34,168 nucleotides of DNA from an uncultured Oscillospiraceae bacterium (GTDB taxonomy: Bacteria > Bacillota > Clostridia > Oscillospirales > Oscillospiraceae), in contig CANQSU010000010.1 in assembly GCA_947626585.1 (NCBI GenBank), positions 1 to 34,168 on the forward strand. Reading direction: 5' to 3'. The position numbers were made by a program, and so were the translations under genes. The notes under the pieces are model-generated. The model was not told the origin of the DNA. It was given only the letters and a program-made list of their open reading frames with translations, and made no database searches. Below are positions 24,730 through 32,113 of this stretch, piece by piece (the stretch's first letter is position 1; each line of letters starts with the position of its first letter).

Positions 24730-24993
24730 TCACTCCGCGAAGTCGTGGGAGATAAGCTCGCAGAGGGTCTCGACGGCGCGCTCCTCATCCTCGCCGTCGG
24801 CGGCGATGGAGATGGTCATGCCCTTGATGATGCCCAGGGACAGAACGCCCAAGAGGCTCTTGGCGTTGACGCGGCGCTCCTCCTTCTCGATCCAGACCTG
24901 GCACTTAAATTCGTTGGCCTTCTGTGTGAAGAAGGTGGCCGGTCTTGCTCTCAAACCAACCTGATTCTTTACCTCAACTGTTTTAGCAAACAT
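24730..24993 (-). CDS. HPr-family protein with Arg15 in place of catalytic His15 (Crh-like)
   Basis: This 87-residue protein is a full-length HPr fold: MFAKTVEVKNQVGLRARPATFF at the start and RRVNAKSLLGVLSLGI around residue 46. In HPr the sequence is GLHARPA, and His15 carries phosphate from enzyme I to sugar permeases. Here residue 15 is arginine (codon AGA at 24951-24949), so that relay cannot work. Ser46, the target of HPr kinase/phosphorylase, is kept. The pattern parallels Bacillus Crh, which has Gln15 and Ser46 and acts only in carbon catabolite regulation with CcpA. A regulatory role is therefore inferred. The gene stands alone with its own promoter, a GGAGG site eight bases before the ATG, and a terminator. 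Confidence 0.92.
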   Translation of the reverse strand: MFAKTVEVKNQVGLRARPATFFTQKANEFKCQVWIEKEERRVNAKSLLGVLSLGIIKGMTISIAADGEDEERAVETLCELISHDFAE

Positions 24994-25053
24994 GAATGCC
25001 CCTCCTTAAAAGTGCGCAGGCACGGCCCGCAGTACATTTAAAAACTTGTTCTC

Positions 25054-25082
25054 ATTTTATCAAAGAGCGTCACGCTCGTCAA
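25054..25082 (-). promoter_or_regulatory. Promoter of the HPr-like gene with a palindrome in the spacer
   Basis: TTGACG (25082-25077), a 17-base spacer and TAAAAT (25059-25054) form a good sigma-A promoter. The spacer and last base of the -35 box contain a perfect palindrome GAGCGTGACGCTC (25065-25077, six-base arms around one base). A bound regulator there would block polymerase; which one is unknown. Confidence 0.8.
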
Positions 25083-25152
25083 TAAAAATTTCGTTGAATA
25101 TTGCGTCCAAATCGGGAAAAAAGTATGCTATTATGACAAAACAGGCGGTATG

Positions 25153-27594
25153 TCAGCGAATTTCAACGATCGTGACGCCGCTCTCCCCCTCGCCGAAGCG
25201 GCCCAGGCGGTAGCTTTTCACCTGTTTTGAGCGTTTCAGGCAGTCGTGGACGGCCTTGCGCAGAACGCCCGTCCCCTTGCCGTGGATGATGGTCACCTGA
25301 TTCAGGTGCCGCATCTGCGCCCCGTCGATAAAGCGCTCCACCAGGGCCACGGTCTCGTCCGCGGTCATGCCCCGCACATCCAGCTCGTTTTTGGCGCCGC
25401 CGGAGGACAGGGGCACGGAGACGGAGGCGGGCTTGACCTTTACCTTCTCGGGCTCCGTCACCCGGACCTCGCTCTGCCTGGCCGTCACCTTCAGGATGCC
25501 CGCCTGGAGCTGGAGCGTACCGTCGGGGTTCACCTCCAGGACCGTGGCCCTGGAGCCGATGGACAGGATCTCCACCGTGTCGCCTTTGGCGGCGGGGCGG
25601 GTGGGGGCGCGCTCCACGGGGGCCTCCCGCTCGGGCGTGACCCTGTCCCCGGCCTCGTTGAGGCCCTGTCTCAGCTTCGCCCTGGCCTCGTTGAGCCGCT
25701 GCCAGTCTGTGTCTGAGGCCGCCTCGGACACAGACTGGCCCTGTCTCAGCTTCGCCCTGGCCTCGTTGAGCCGCTGCCAGTCTGTGTCCGAGGCGGCCTC
25801 CCGGCGCATCCGGTCGATCTCCCGGAAGGCCTCGTCGGCGGCCCTGCGGGCGTCCTCGATGATGCGCTCCGCCTCGCCCCGGGCGTTTCTGGTGAATTTC
25901 AGACGCTCCTCCTCGGCCTTTTTCCGTTCCTTCTCGGCCGCGTCCAGATCCTCCTTCGCCTTGCGGAGGGCCGCGGCCGTCTCGGCTTTGCGCTCCTCGG
26001 ATGCCTTGCGGTTCTCCTCAAGCTTAGTGAGGGCCTCCTCAAAGTCGGCGTCGCCCTTGTCCATCCGGCGGCGGGCGTCGTCGATGATGTGGCCCGGCAG
26101 CCCCAACCGCTCGGAGATGGCGAAGGCGTTGGACTTGCCGGGGATGCCCATCAAAAGGCGGTAGGTGGGCTTCAGGGTCTTCACGTCAAACTCGCAGGAG
26201 GCGTTCATGACGCCCTTTTCGGTCATGGCGTAGATCTTCAGCTCCGCGTAGTGGGTGGTGGCGGCGATGTGCGCGCCCACGCTCCTGGCGTATTCGATGA
26301 TGGCCACGGCCAGGGCCGCGCCCTCGGCCGGGTCGGTGCCGGCGCCCAGCTCGTCAAAGAGGACAAGAGATCCCTCCCCACACTCAGAGAGTATGCCCAC
26401 AATGTTTGTCATATGCGATGAAAATGTGGACAGGGACTGCTCGATGGACTGCTCGTCGCCTATGTCCGCCAGGACCTTTTCGAAGAGGGGGATGCGGCTC
26501 TCGTCCCCCGCCGGGATGTGAAGGCCGCACTGGGCCATCAGGCTCAGAAGCCCCAGCGTCTTGATGCTCACCGTCTTGCCGCCGGTATTGGGGCCGGTGA
26601 TGACCAGGGTGTCGAAATCCCCGCCCAGCTCGATATCGATGGGAACGGCCTCGGATTGCTTCAAAAGCGGGTGGCGGGCCTTTTTCAGGATCAGCTCCCC
26701 CTTCTCCGAAAGCTCCGGCGGGGCGCAATTGAGCTTATAGCTGAGCTTCGCCTTGGCAAAGACGAGGTCAAGCCGGGTCAGCAGATCGTAGTCCAGGGAA
26801 ATGCTCTCGGAGAAATCCGACGCCTCGGCACTGAGTTCCCGCAGGATCCGCTCGATCTCCCGCTCCTCCCGGGCCAGAAGCTCCCGGATCTCGTTGTTGG
26901 CCTTGACGGCGCTCATGGGCTCGATGAACAGGGTCTGCCCGGAGGAGGAGATATCGTGGGTCAGCCCGGGCACGGCGCCCTTGTGTTCGGCCTTCACCGG
27001 CACCACATAGCGGCCGTTTTTCACGGTGATGATGGGCTCCTGCAGAGCCTTCTGGTAGGTGGGGGAGGTGATGATCTTCTGTAAAGCCTCCCGCACCTTA
27101 CTCCCCGCCACCCGCATGGCGCGGCGGATATCCGCAAGCTCGGAGGAGGCGGAATCGGCCAGCTCCCCCTCGCCTATGATGGAGTTCGTGATCTTCTCCT
27201 CCAGATATTTGTTGGCGTGGAGGGAGGAAAAGAGGTAACCGATGCTCCTGGCCCCGCTCTCGTCCCCGGAGGCGTAGGCGATGGCGTTCCGGGCACACCG
27301 CAGGACCCGGGCGATATCCGTAAGCTCCCGGGTGTTGAGCATCCCCCCGGCGTCGGCCCGCTTGAGGCTGTCCCGGATGTCCTTCACCCCGTCAAAGGAG
27401 GGGGCGGAGTAGAGGATCATCATGTCCCGGGCGTCGGTGGTTTCCCTCTGCCTGCGCTCCACCTCCGCCTTATCCGCTGTCGGCGCGAGAGCCAGCGCCG
27501 CCGCCTTGGCCCCGTCGGAGACGGCCTCGGCGGCCAGCATCTCCAGCACCGCCGGAAGCTCCAGCACGGACTGGGATTTCTCATAAAGCGTCAT
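25153..27594 (-). CDS. mutS2: Endonuclease MutS2 (Smr-domain MutS homologue)
   Basis: MutS2 acts on branched DNA and in rescue of collided ribosomes in Firmicutes; it is not a mismatch repair protein. The 813 residues hold the core and clamp helices, the ATPase with Walker A GPNTGGKT (334-341), Walker B LVLFDE (410-415) and THYAELK, then a long coiled coil (about 505-600). A KOW-like domain follows (about 668-712) and a C-terminal Smr nuclease domain (about 737-813) with LDVRG and HGKGTG. Residues 600-624 and 625-649 are a 25-residue tandem duplication in the linker after the coiled coil, which explains part of the length above the usual 780-790. GGGGTGG precedes the ATG. No clear terminator follows the stop. 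Confidence 0.96.
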   Translation of the reverse strand: MTLYEKSQSVLELPAVLEMLAAEAVSDGAKAAALALAPTADKAEVERRQRETTDARDMMILYSAPSFDGVKDIRDSLKRADAGGMLNTRELTDIARVLRCARNAIAYASGDESGARSIGYLFSSLHANKYLEEKITNSIIGEGELADSASSELADIRRAMRVAGSKVREALQKIITSPTYQKALQEPIITVKNGRYVVPVKAEHKGAVPGLTHDISSSGQTLFIEPMSAVKANNEIRELLAREEREIERILRELSAEASDFSESISLDYDLLTRLDLVFAKAKLSYKLNCAPPELSEKGELILKKARHPLLKQSEAVPIDIELGGDFDTLVITGPNTGGKTVSIKTLGLLSLMAQCGLHIPAGDESRIPLFEKVLADIGDEQSIEQSLSTFSSHMTNIVGILSECGEGSLVLFDELGAGTDPAEGAALAVAIIEYARSVGAHIAATTHYAELKIYAMTEKGVMNASCEFDVKTLKPTYRLLMGIPGKSNAFAISERLGLPGHIIDDARRRMDKGDADFEEALTKLEENRKASEERKAETAAALRKAKEDLDAAEKERKKAEEERLKFTRNARGEAERIIEDARRAADEAFREIDRMRREAASDTDWQRLNEARAKLRQGQSVSEAASDTDWQRLNEARAKLRQGLNEAGDRVTPEREAPVERAPTRPAAKGDTVEILSIGSRATVLEVNPDGTLQLQAGILKVTARQSEVRVTEPEKVKVKPASVSVPLSSGGAKNELDVRGMTADETVALVERFIDGAQMRHLNQVTIIHGKGTGVLRKAVHDCLKRSKQVKSYRLGRFGEGESGVTIVEIR
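25662..25811. repeat. In-frame 75-bp tandem duplication within mutS2
   Basis: Two copies, 25662-25736 and 25737-25811, are identical over about the first 50 bases and then differ at a few positions. The first copy contains an almost perfect inverted repeat with 18-base arms (25702-25719 and 25721-25738, one mismatch) around a single base. The encoded repeat is AASDTDWQRLNEARAKLRQG. Confidence 0.93.
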
Positions 27595-27613
27595 ATCTCC
27601 ACCCCCAAAAACC

Positions 27614-27659
27614 TTTACTTATATACCACATACTCATTTACTTATATACCACATACTCA
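27614..27659. repeat. Perfect 23-bp tandem repeat in the mutS2 leader
   Basis: Copies at 27614-27636 and 27637-27659 are identical. Each includes, on the minus strand, GTGGTATATAAG, which resembles a -10 region. They lie between the mutS2 promoter and its start codon, so each could add a transcription start or just lengthen the leader. Confidence 0.93.
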
Positions 27660-27660
27660 T

Positions 27661-27689
27661 AAGATACCACACTGCCGGGCATTTTTCAA
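27661..27689 (-). promoter_or_regulatory. Probable promoter of mutS2
   Basis: TTGAAA (27689-27684), a 17-base spacer and TATCTT (27666-27661) lie about 70 bases before the start codon, directly upstream of the 23-bp tandem repeat. Confidence 0.6.
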
Positions 27690-27699
27690 GCACAACAAT

Positions 27700-27725
27700 G
27701 CCCGCCGCGCAGATCGGCGGCGGGC
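27700..27725 (-). terminator. Probable terminator of the ABC exporter operon
   Basis: A perfect 9-bp GC stem (27700-27708 with 27717-27725, eight-base loop) follows the permease gene by about 45 bases. Its downstream side (ATTGTTGTG) is only moderately T-rich, so strength is uncertain. On the plus strand it is followed by TTATTTT. Confidence 0.55.
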
Positions 27726-27771
27726 GCTGTTATTTTCTGTATAAAGCAAATTATTATGCAGCCTGTACGGA

Positions 27772-28584
27772 TCACTCCAGGTTCAGCTTACGCTTTAGGA
27801 AAAACACCGTTATGGCGTAGCAAACGGCGCCCTCCACGGCGAGGATCCCCGCCCAGTAGGCACAGATACGCCGCCATTCCCACACGAAGGAGCGTCCGAC
27901 CTGACTGTAGGCTCCCCCATAATCCGGCTCCATTCTCACGAGTCCAAGGTCAGCCACGGCGACGGTGAAGATGTTTGACAGGATGAGAAGTCCTATGAAT
28001 ATCAGTACGGAAAGGGCCATCTTGCGCTTCGCGAAGGAGTGGCCTATGGACAGGGCGGCGTCAAAGCTCAGGGACATGACCAGGGACAGAAGGATCAGTA
28101 TTCCCATGATCTCCGCCAGTATCTCTGCAACGTGTTTCTCCTTTATGATCCCCTCCAGCGCGGCGTCGATAAAGTCCCCAACCGCCTTGACGGTGTTCAC
28201 GTCCAGCGACACGATGAATATGGACAGCACCATGGTGATGCCTGCCAGGGCGTACCACATGGCGGAGACTATGACCTTGCTCCACACCTGGGCGTGGACG
28301 GAGACTGGCAGGGTGTGCATGATATACCCCTCGTCCCGGAGAAGGTTGTCCCGGAAGCGGCGCACCATCATAAATACGGTGACGATACCAATGGACATCA
28401 GTCCCACGACGAAAAGGACGATTATCAGCGCGAACACCACGCCCACGACGTTGGGAAGATCCCGTCCGTCCATCAGCCTGGCGCCCACGTTGACCATAGC
28501 CGACACCAGCAGCATCACGCCGAATATGGGCAGCATGGTTGCCGACGTGGCCCTCAGCTCATGCTTTAAAAGCTTTCCTAACAT
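27772..28584 (-). CDS. ABC transporter membrane subunit, ABC-2 type exporter
   Basis: This 270-residue polytopic protein has six predicted helices, at about 16-35, 45-75, 108-128, 158-180, 188-212 and 240-262. The order and the DEGYIMHTLPVSVHAQVWSKVI stretch between helices two and three are typical of ABC-2 permeases paired with YtrB-like ATPases in Firmicutes. It starts within the end of the ATPase gene (ATGTTAG, seven-base overlap). The substrate is unknown. GntR/YtrA-controlled exporters of this kind often respond to wall-active peptides, so envelope stress is a reasonable guess but only a guess. Confidence 0.85.
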   Translation of the reverse strand: MLGKLLKHELRATSATMLPIFGVMLLVSAMVNVGARLMDGRDLPNVVGVVFALIIVLFVVGLMSIGIVTVFMMVRRFRDNLLRDEGYIMHTLPVSVHAQVWSKVIVSAMWYALAGITMVLSIFIVSLDVNTVKAVGDFIDAALEGIIKEKHVAEILAEIMGILILLSLVMSLSFDAALSIGHSFAKRKMALSVLIFIGLLILSNIFTVAVADLGLVRMEPDYGGAYSQVGRSFVWEWRRICAYWAGILAVEGAVCYAITVFFLKRKLNLE

Positions 28585-29273
28585 CTGAACACCTCCCTGA
28601 AAACCTCGTCCACGCTCTTTCCCTGCCGCTCCCGCAGCTGGTCGGCGGGGGACGCCAGGACGATCTTGCCGCCGCCTATGAAGATCACATCGTCCAGCAC
28701 CTTCTCCACGTCGGCTATGAGGTGCGTGGAGATGACCACGCTGGCGGAGGGGTTGTAGTTGGAGATGATGGTGTTCAATATGTAATCCCGCGCCGCCGGG
28801 TCCACCCCGCCGATGGGCTCGTCCAGGAGGTAGAGCCCCGCTTTTCTCGCCATGACCATGATCAGCTGCACCTTCTCCCGGTTGCCCTTGGAAAGGTGCT
28901 TGATCCTCGCTTTCACGTCGATATTGAGACGCGAGAGCATGTCCTCCGCCGCGCCCCGGTCAAAGTCGGCGTAGAAATCCCCGTAAAAGCCCATGAGCTG
29001 GCCGGCGCTCATCCACTCCGGCACGCAGGAGCGCTCGGGAAGATAGGATATGACCTTCTTCGACTCGATCCCCGGCGCCAGGCCGTTCACTAATATCCGC
29101 CCGCCGGAGGGCACCAGCAGGCCGTTGGCCAGCTTGATGAGCGTGGTCTTTCCGCTCCCGTTGGGGCCGAGAAGGCCCACGATGCGCCCGGACTCGATGG
29201 TGATGTCCACCCCGTCCAGGGCCCTTACGGAGCCGTAGGACTTGGACAGTCCCTTACATTCCAGAATCGGCAT
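28578..29273 (-). CDS. ABC transporter ATP-binding protein, YtrB-like
   Basis: This ATPase of 231 residues powers the exporter encoded by the next gene. It has Walker A (GPNGSGKTT near residue 37), the Q-loop region ISYLPERSCVPEWMSAGQLMGFY, the signature variant LSKGNREKVQ, Walker B LYLLDEPIGGVDP and the H-loop VISTHLI. ATG 29273 (reading MPILECKGL) is preferred because AGGAGG lies seven bases before it. The ATG two codons upstream is only one base from that site, although it overlaps the regulator stop. The tight spacing to the regulator and the permease shows a three-gene operon. Confidence 0.93.
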   Translation of the reverse strand: MPILECKGLSKSYGSVRALDGVDITIESGRIVGLLGPNGSGKTTLIKLANGLLVPSGGRILVNGLAPGIESKKVISYLPERSCVPEWMSAGQLMGFYGDFYADFDRGAAEDMLSRLNIDVKARIKHLSKGNREKVQLIMVMARKAGLYLLDEPIGGVDPAARDYILNTIISNYNPSASVVISTHLIADVEKVLDDVIFIGGGKIVLASPADQLRERQGKSVDEVFREVFRC

Positions 29274-29275
29274 TT

Positions 29276-29638
29276 TCATTCCTCCTTATCTGCCTCAAGC
29301 AGTTTTAAAATATCGCTTTTTGCCATTCCCAGCCTCTCCATGGACGCGAGAAAGCTCCTGACATATCCGTCGGCCAGCTCCCGTCGGGCCTCCCGGACGG
29401 CGGTACCGTCATCGGTGACGTATCTGCCCGCCGTGCGGACGGAGTAGACAAGGCCCTGACGCTCAAGCTCCGAAAGCGCCCGCTGCATGGTGTTCGGGTT
29501 GACCCCGGCCTCCACGGCCAGCTCCCGAACGCCCGGAAGCCTCTCCCCCGGCCTCAGGGCGCCCGAGGCGATGGCCAGCTTCACCGCGTCCACGATCTGG
29601 GTGTAGATCGGAGCGCCTCCGTCAAAACTCCACTCCAT
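29276..29638 (-). CDS. GntR-family transcriptional regulator, YtrA type
   Basis: This 120-residue repressor has the short YtrA form of the GntR family. A winged helix-turn-helix takes up residues 10-75 (YTQIVDAVKLAIASGALRPGERLPGVRELAVEAGVNPNTMQRALSELERQGLVYSVRTAGRYVTDD), and only a short C-terminal helical dimerisation tail follows. It is the first gene of an operon with the ABC exporter. A perfect palindrome with 17-base arms overlaps its promoter, so it almost certainly represses its own operon. GGGAGG is six bases before the ATG. The inducer is unknown. Confidence 0.94.
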   Translation of the reverse strand: MEWSFDGGAPIYTQIVDAVKLAIASGALRPGERLPGVRELAVEAGVNPNTMQRALSELERQGLVYSVRTAGRYVTDDGTAVREARRELADGYVRSFLASMERLGMAKSDILKLLEADKEE

Positions 29639-29648
29639 GGCACACCTC

Positions 29649-29688
29649 CCTGTGTTATTGTATTAGACAATTAATACAATAACACAGG
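29649..29688. promoter_or_regulatory. Operator palindrome for the YtrA-type regulator
   Basis: Two perfect 17-base arms, CCTGTGTTATTGTATTA at 29649-29665 and its complement at 29672-29688, surround a six-base centre. It overlaps the -10 box and the expected start of transcription, so occupation would shut the operon off. The transcribed part could also form a hairpin. Confidence 0.88.
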
Positions 29689-29704
29689 TCTTAGGATTTG
29701 TCAA
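29676..29704 (-). promoter_or_regulatory. Promoter of the ytr-like operon
   Basis: A perfect TTGACA (29704-29699), a 17-base spacer and TATTGT (29681-29676) are present. The -10 box lies inside the operator palindrome. Confidence 0.8.
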
Positions 29705-29756
29705 CAGGGAAATGCAAAAATGTATTCCGCTTCCGGGGGGGACGCCTCCCGGGAAA

Positions 29757-29785
29757 GAAAAAAGGGCCGCCCTTTCCGGCAGCCC
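29757..29785 (-). terminator. Intrinsic terminator of the SbcD/SbcC-like operon
   Basis: An 8-bp stem with one G-U pair (29764-29771 with 29778-29785) is followed on the minus strand by six T residues. It lies 21 bases after the ATPase stop. Confidence 0.85.
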
Positions 29786-29806
29786 ATGGGGGGTATTCAG
29801 GTAGGA

Positions 29807-32113
29807 TCAATTCAGCTCGGCGCGGATGATCTTGACGCCCGGGGCGCCCTCCAGCATATCCGCCTCCCGGCCGTGGCAGGAGAAGAGGATGATCTGGCGG
29901 GTCCTGGACATGTCGAGAAGCACGTTCAGCGCGTTGCGGCAGCGCCTGTCGTCAAAGCTCGCCAGGGCGTCGTCCAGGATGATGGGGCAGGGGTCGTCGC
30001 CGCCCAGCAGCAGGTCGCACATGGCAAGGCGCAGGGAGAGATAGATCTCGTCGGCGGTGCCGTCGGACAGGGCCAGAACATTGTGGGTCTCGGGGCTTGA
30101 GTCCTCCTTGGCCCCCGCGTCAAAGCCCTTGTCGAAGTAGAGCTTCTCGTACCGGCCGTCGGTGAGCTTCGACATGATCTCCCCCGCCCTGCGGCTGACC
30201 TGGGGGGAGAAGCGGGTCTGGAGCTTCGTATTGGCCTCGGAAAGGGCCTCGACGGCCAGGGTCAGGGCGCTGTAACGGCGATTTGACTCGGCGATCCTTT
30301 CCGTAAGCTCTATGGCCTTGCCCTCAATGACCGATGGGTCGCCCAAGGTCCTCTGGGCGCCGGTGGCCAGGTCCAGGGCGCGCGTCTGCTCGGTGAGCTG
30401 AGCCTTTGCCCGCTCCAGGGCGGCGGCGGTCCCCTCCCGGTCCCGCATGGGGATGGGCAGGTACTCGTTCTCGTCAACGGCCGGAGCGGTCTCCGGGTCA
30501 TAGTCGGCCGCCAGAGTCTCGTAGATATTCCGGGCGGACACGGCGTCAAACTGGGCCTTTGTCAGCTCGTCGATGGCCCGCTCGGTGAGATTCAGGGCCT
30601 CCAGCACCTGTTCGCCGCTTTTCACATCCGGGATGAAGGCGGAGATCTTCTCAATGGCCCTCTCCTCCGCCTCCTGGGCGGCTGTCCCGGCGCTCTCATA
30701 GGCGGCGCGGGCGGTGTCCCTGGCCGCGCGCTTGCTCTCCTCGTCCCGGACGAGGGCAGCGTAGGCGTCCCGCAGGGACTCAAGCTTTCCTATATCGGAG
30801 ACGCCGTATTTCGCCAGCAGGTCGTTGAGTTCGTCGGCGGCGTTGCGCCTGTGGGGGAGCTTGATGAAAAACAGCACAAGGCCCACCGCGCCCACGGCAA
30901 GGGAGACCAGGATGCCCCAGATGTTGAGGCCCACCAGCTTCAGAGCCCACGGGTCCTGACGGAACATGGGCGTCAGCACGCCGGTGGTGAGGATGAGGCC
31001 GGCGACGGCCAGGACGCACAGCAGCGCGGGGATCCATACAGGGACCTTCGGTTCCCTGACGGTCAGCGCCTTCTCCCGGAGCTGGCGGCCCTTCTGGACG
31101 TCCTCGGCCACCTTCGGCTCCGGGATCTCGCTCAAAGGCGAGGCGCTCCGGCGGGCGGAGGCGTCCGAAAGGTCCTTTTCCGCGTGCCAGAGGGCCTTTT
31201 CGGCGTCCCTGGCCACCTTCTTCATGGGCATCACCGCGGCGGCGGTGTCACGGATAGCGGCGGTGTCCGCCCGGGTCAGCAGATGCCCGTCGGTGGTGAG
31301 GGCGTCGGTCAGCTCGGAGACACGCGCCTCGGCGGTCTCCATACTTTTCCTGGCCTCCGAAAGCTTTCTCGAGGCGGCGCGGGCGTCCAGCTTGTCGTGG
31401 ATCACAAGGTCGTCCTCCAAAAGCTCGATATTCTTCTCGGTGCGGGCCATGGAGCCGCGCAGGGCGGCGATCTCCTCGGAGGAGGACTCGATCAGGGCGT
31501 AGGCGTGGTTGGCGTCCTTCAGCTCCTGCTCAAGGGCGGGGATGGTCCCCGATTTGTTGTAGCGCAGCCGCCTCTGCCACTTCCGCAGAAGCTCGTCGGC
31601 GTCGGTGTAGGAGGTGTTCTCGTCCCCGGCGGAGACAAGGCCCGCGATCTTCTTTTCAAGCTCCGAGGTCTGAGTGACCCGCATCTCGGGCCTGTAGATG
31701 AACGCCGTGCGTTCAAAGACCTGCCTGGATACACCGGTCAGCTGCTGTCCCAGGGAGTCGGGATCCTGCAATCTGATGAACTGGGCCGTCCCGGTGTAGA
31801 CGGCGACCAGATTTTTCATGGGCGCCGCGCCCCTGGAGGTGCGCTGGACGGTGATGCTCTTCCCGCCGTCCTCGATCTCCATGGTGCCCACCATGGAGCC
31901 TCCGTCCCAGGGGCGGTAGCGGGTCTTTACGGACAGATGCCCCGCCCGGTCCCGCTCGGAGGTGTCGATGCCGTAGAGCATGGCCGACAGGAGGGCGCAC
32001 CAGGTGGACTTGCCGTACTCATTGGGGGCGGCGACCACGGTGAGGCCCTCGCCCGGCTCCAAAACAGCGTTTTTCAGTCTGCCAAAGGTGGCGGAGAGCT
32101 TCTTTATCTTCAC
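29807..32113 (-). CDS. SbcC/Rad50-like ATPase with two membrane helices (YhaN type)
   Basis: This 768-residue protein is an SMC-like ATPase split by coiled coils. The N-terminal half-site holds a Walker A variant APNEYGKST (residues 29-37, Ala in place of the first Gly). The C-terminal half-site holds a signature variant LSDGTADEIYLSL and Walker B CPIILDDALASFDD. Charged coiled coils occupy about 180-340 and 450-680. Between them lie two membrane helices (about 357-380 and 400-425), which are absent from classical SbcC and found in Bacillus YhaN-type proteins. GTG 32113 is the chosen start: GAGGAG is eight bases upstream and it overlaps the phosphoesterase stop (GTGA). A DNA end-processing complex tethered at the membrane is inferred. 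Confidence 0.88.
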   Translation of the reverse strand: MKIKKLSATFGRLKNAVLEPGEGLTVVAAPNEYGKSTWCALLSAMLYGIDTSERDRAGHLSVKTRYRPWDGGSMVGTMEIEDGGKSITVQRTSRGAAPMKNLVAVYTGTAQFIRLQDPDSLGQQLTGVSRQVFERTAFIYRPEMRVTQTSELEKKIAGLVSAGDENTSYTDADELLRKWQRRLRYNKSGTIPALEQELKDANHAYALIESSSEEIAALRGSMARTEKNIELLEDDLVIHDKLDARAASRKLSEARKSMETAEARVSELTDALTTDGHLLTRADTAAIRDTAAAVMPMKKVARDAEKALWHAEKDLSDASARRSASPLSEIPEPKVAEDVQKGRQLREKALTVREPKVPVWIPALLCVLAVAGLILTTGVLTPMFRQDPWALKLVGLNIWGILVSLAVGAVGLVLFFIKLPHRRNAADELNDLLAKYGVSDIGKLESLRDAYAALVRDEESKRAARDTARAAYESAGTAAQEAEERAIEKISAFIPDVKSGEQVLEALNLTERAIDELTKAQFDAVSARNIYETLAADYDPETAPAVDENEYLPIPMRDREGTAAALERAKAQLTEQTRALDLATGAQRTLGDPSVIEGKAIELTERIAESNRRYSALTLAVEALSEANTKLQTRFSPQVSRRAGEIMSKLTDGRYEKLYFDKGFDAGAKEDSSPETHNVLALSDGTADEIYLSLRLAMCDLLLGGDDPCPIILDDALASFDDRRCRNALNVLLDMSRTRQIILFSCHGREADMLEGAPGVKIIRAELN

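Noticed and set aside
27614..27659. The two 23-bp repeats as a CRISPR array
   Set aside because: They are directly adjacent without spacers, and there are only two.
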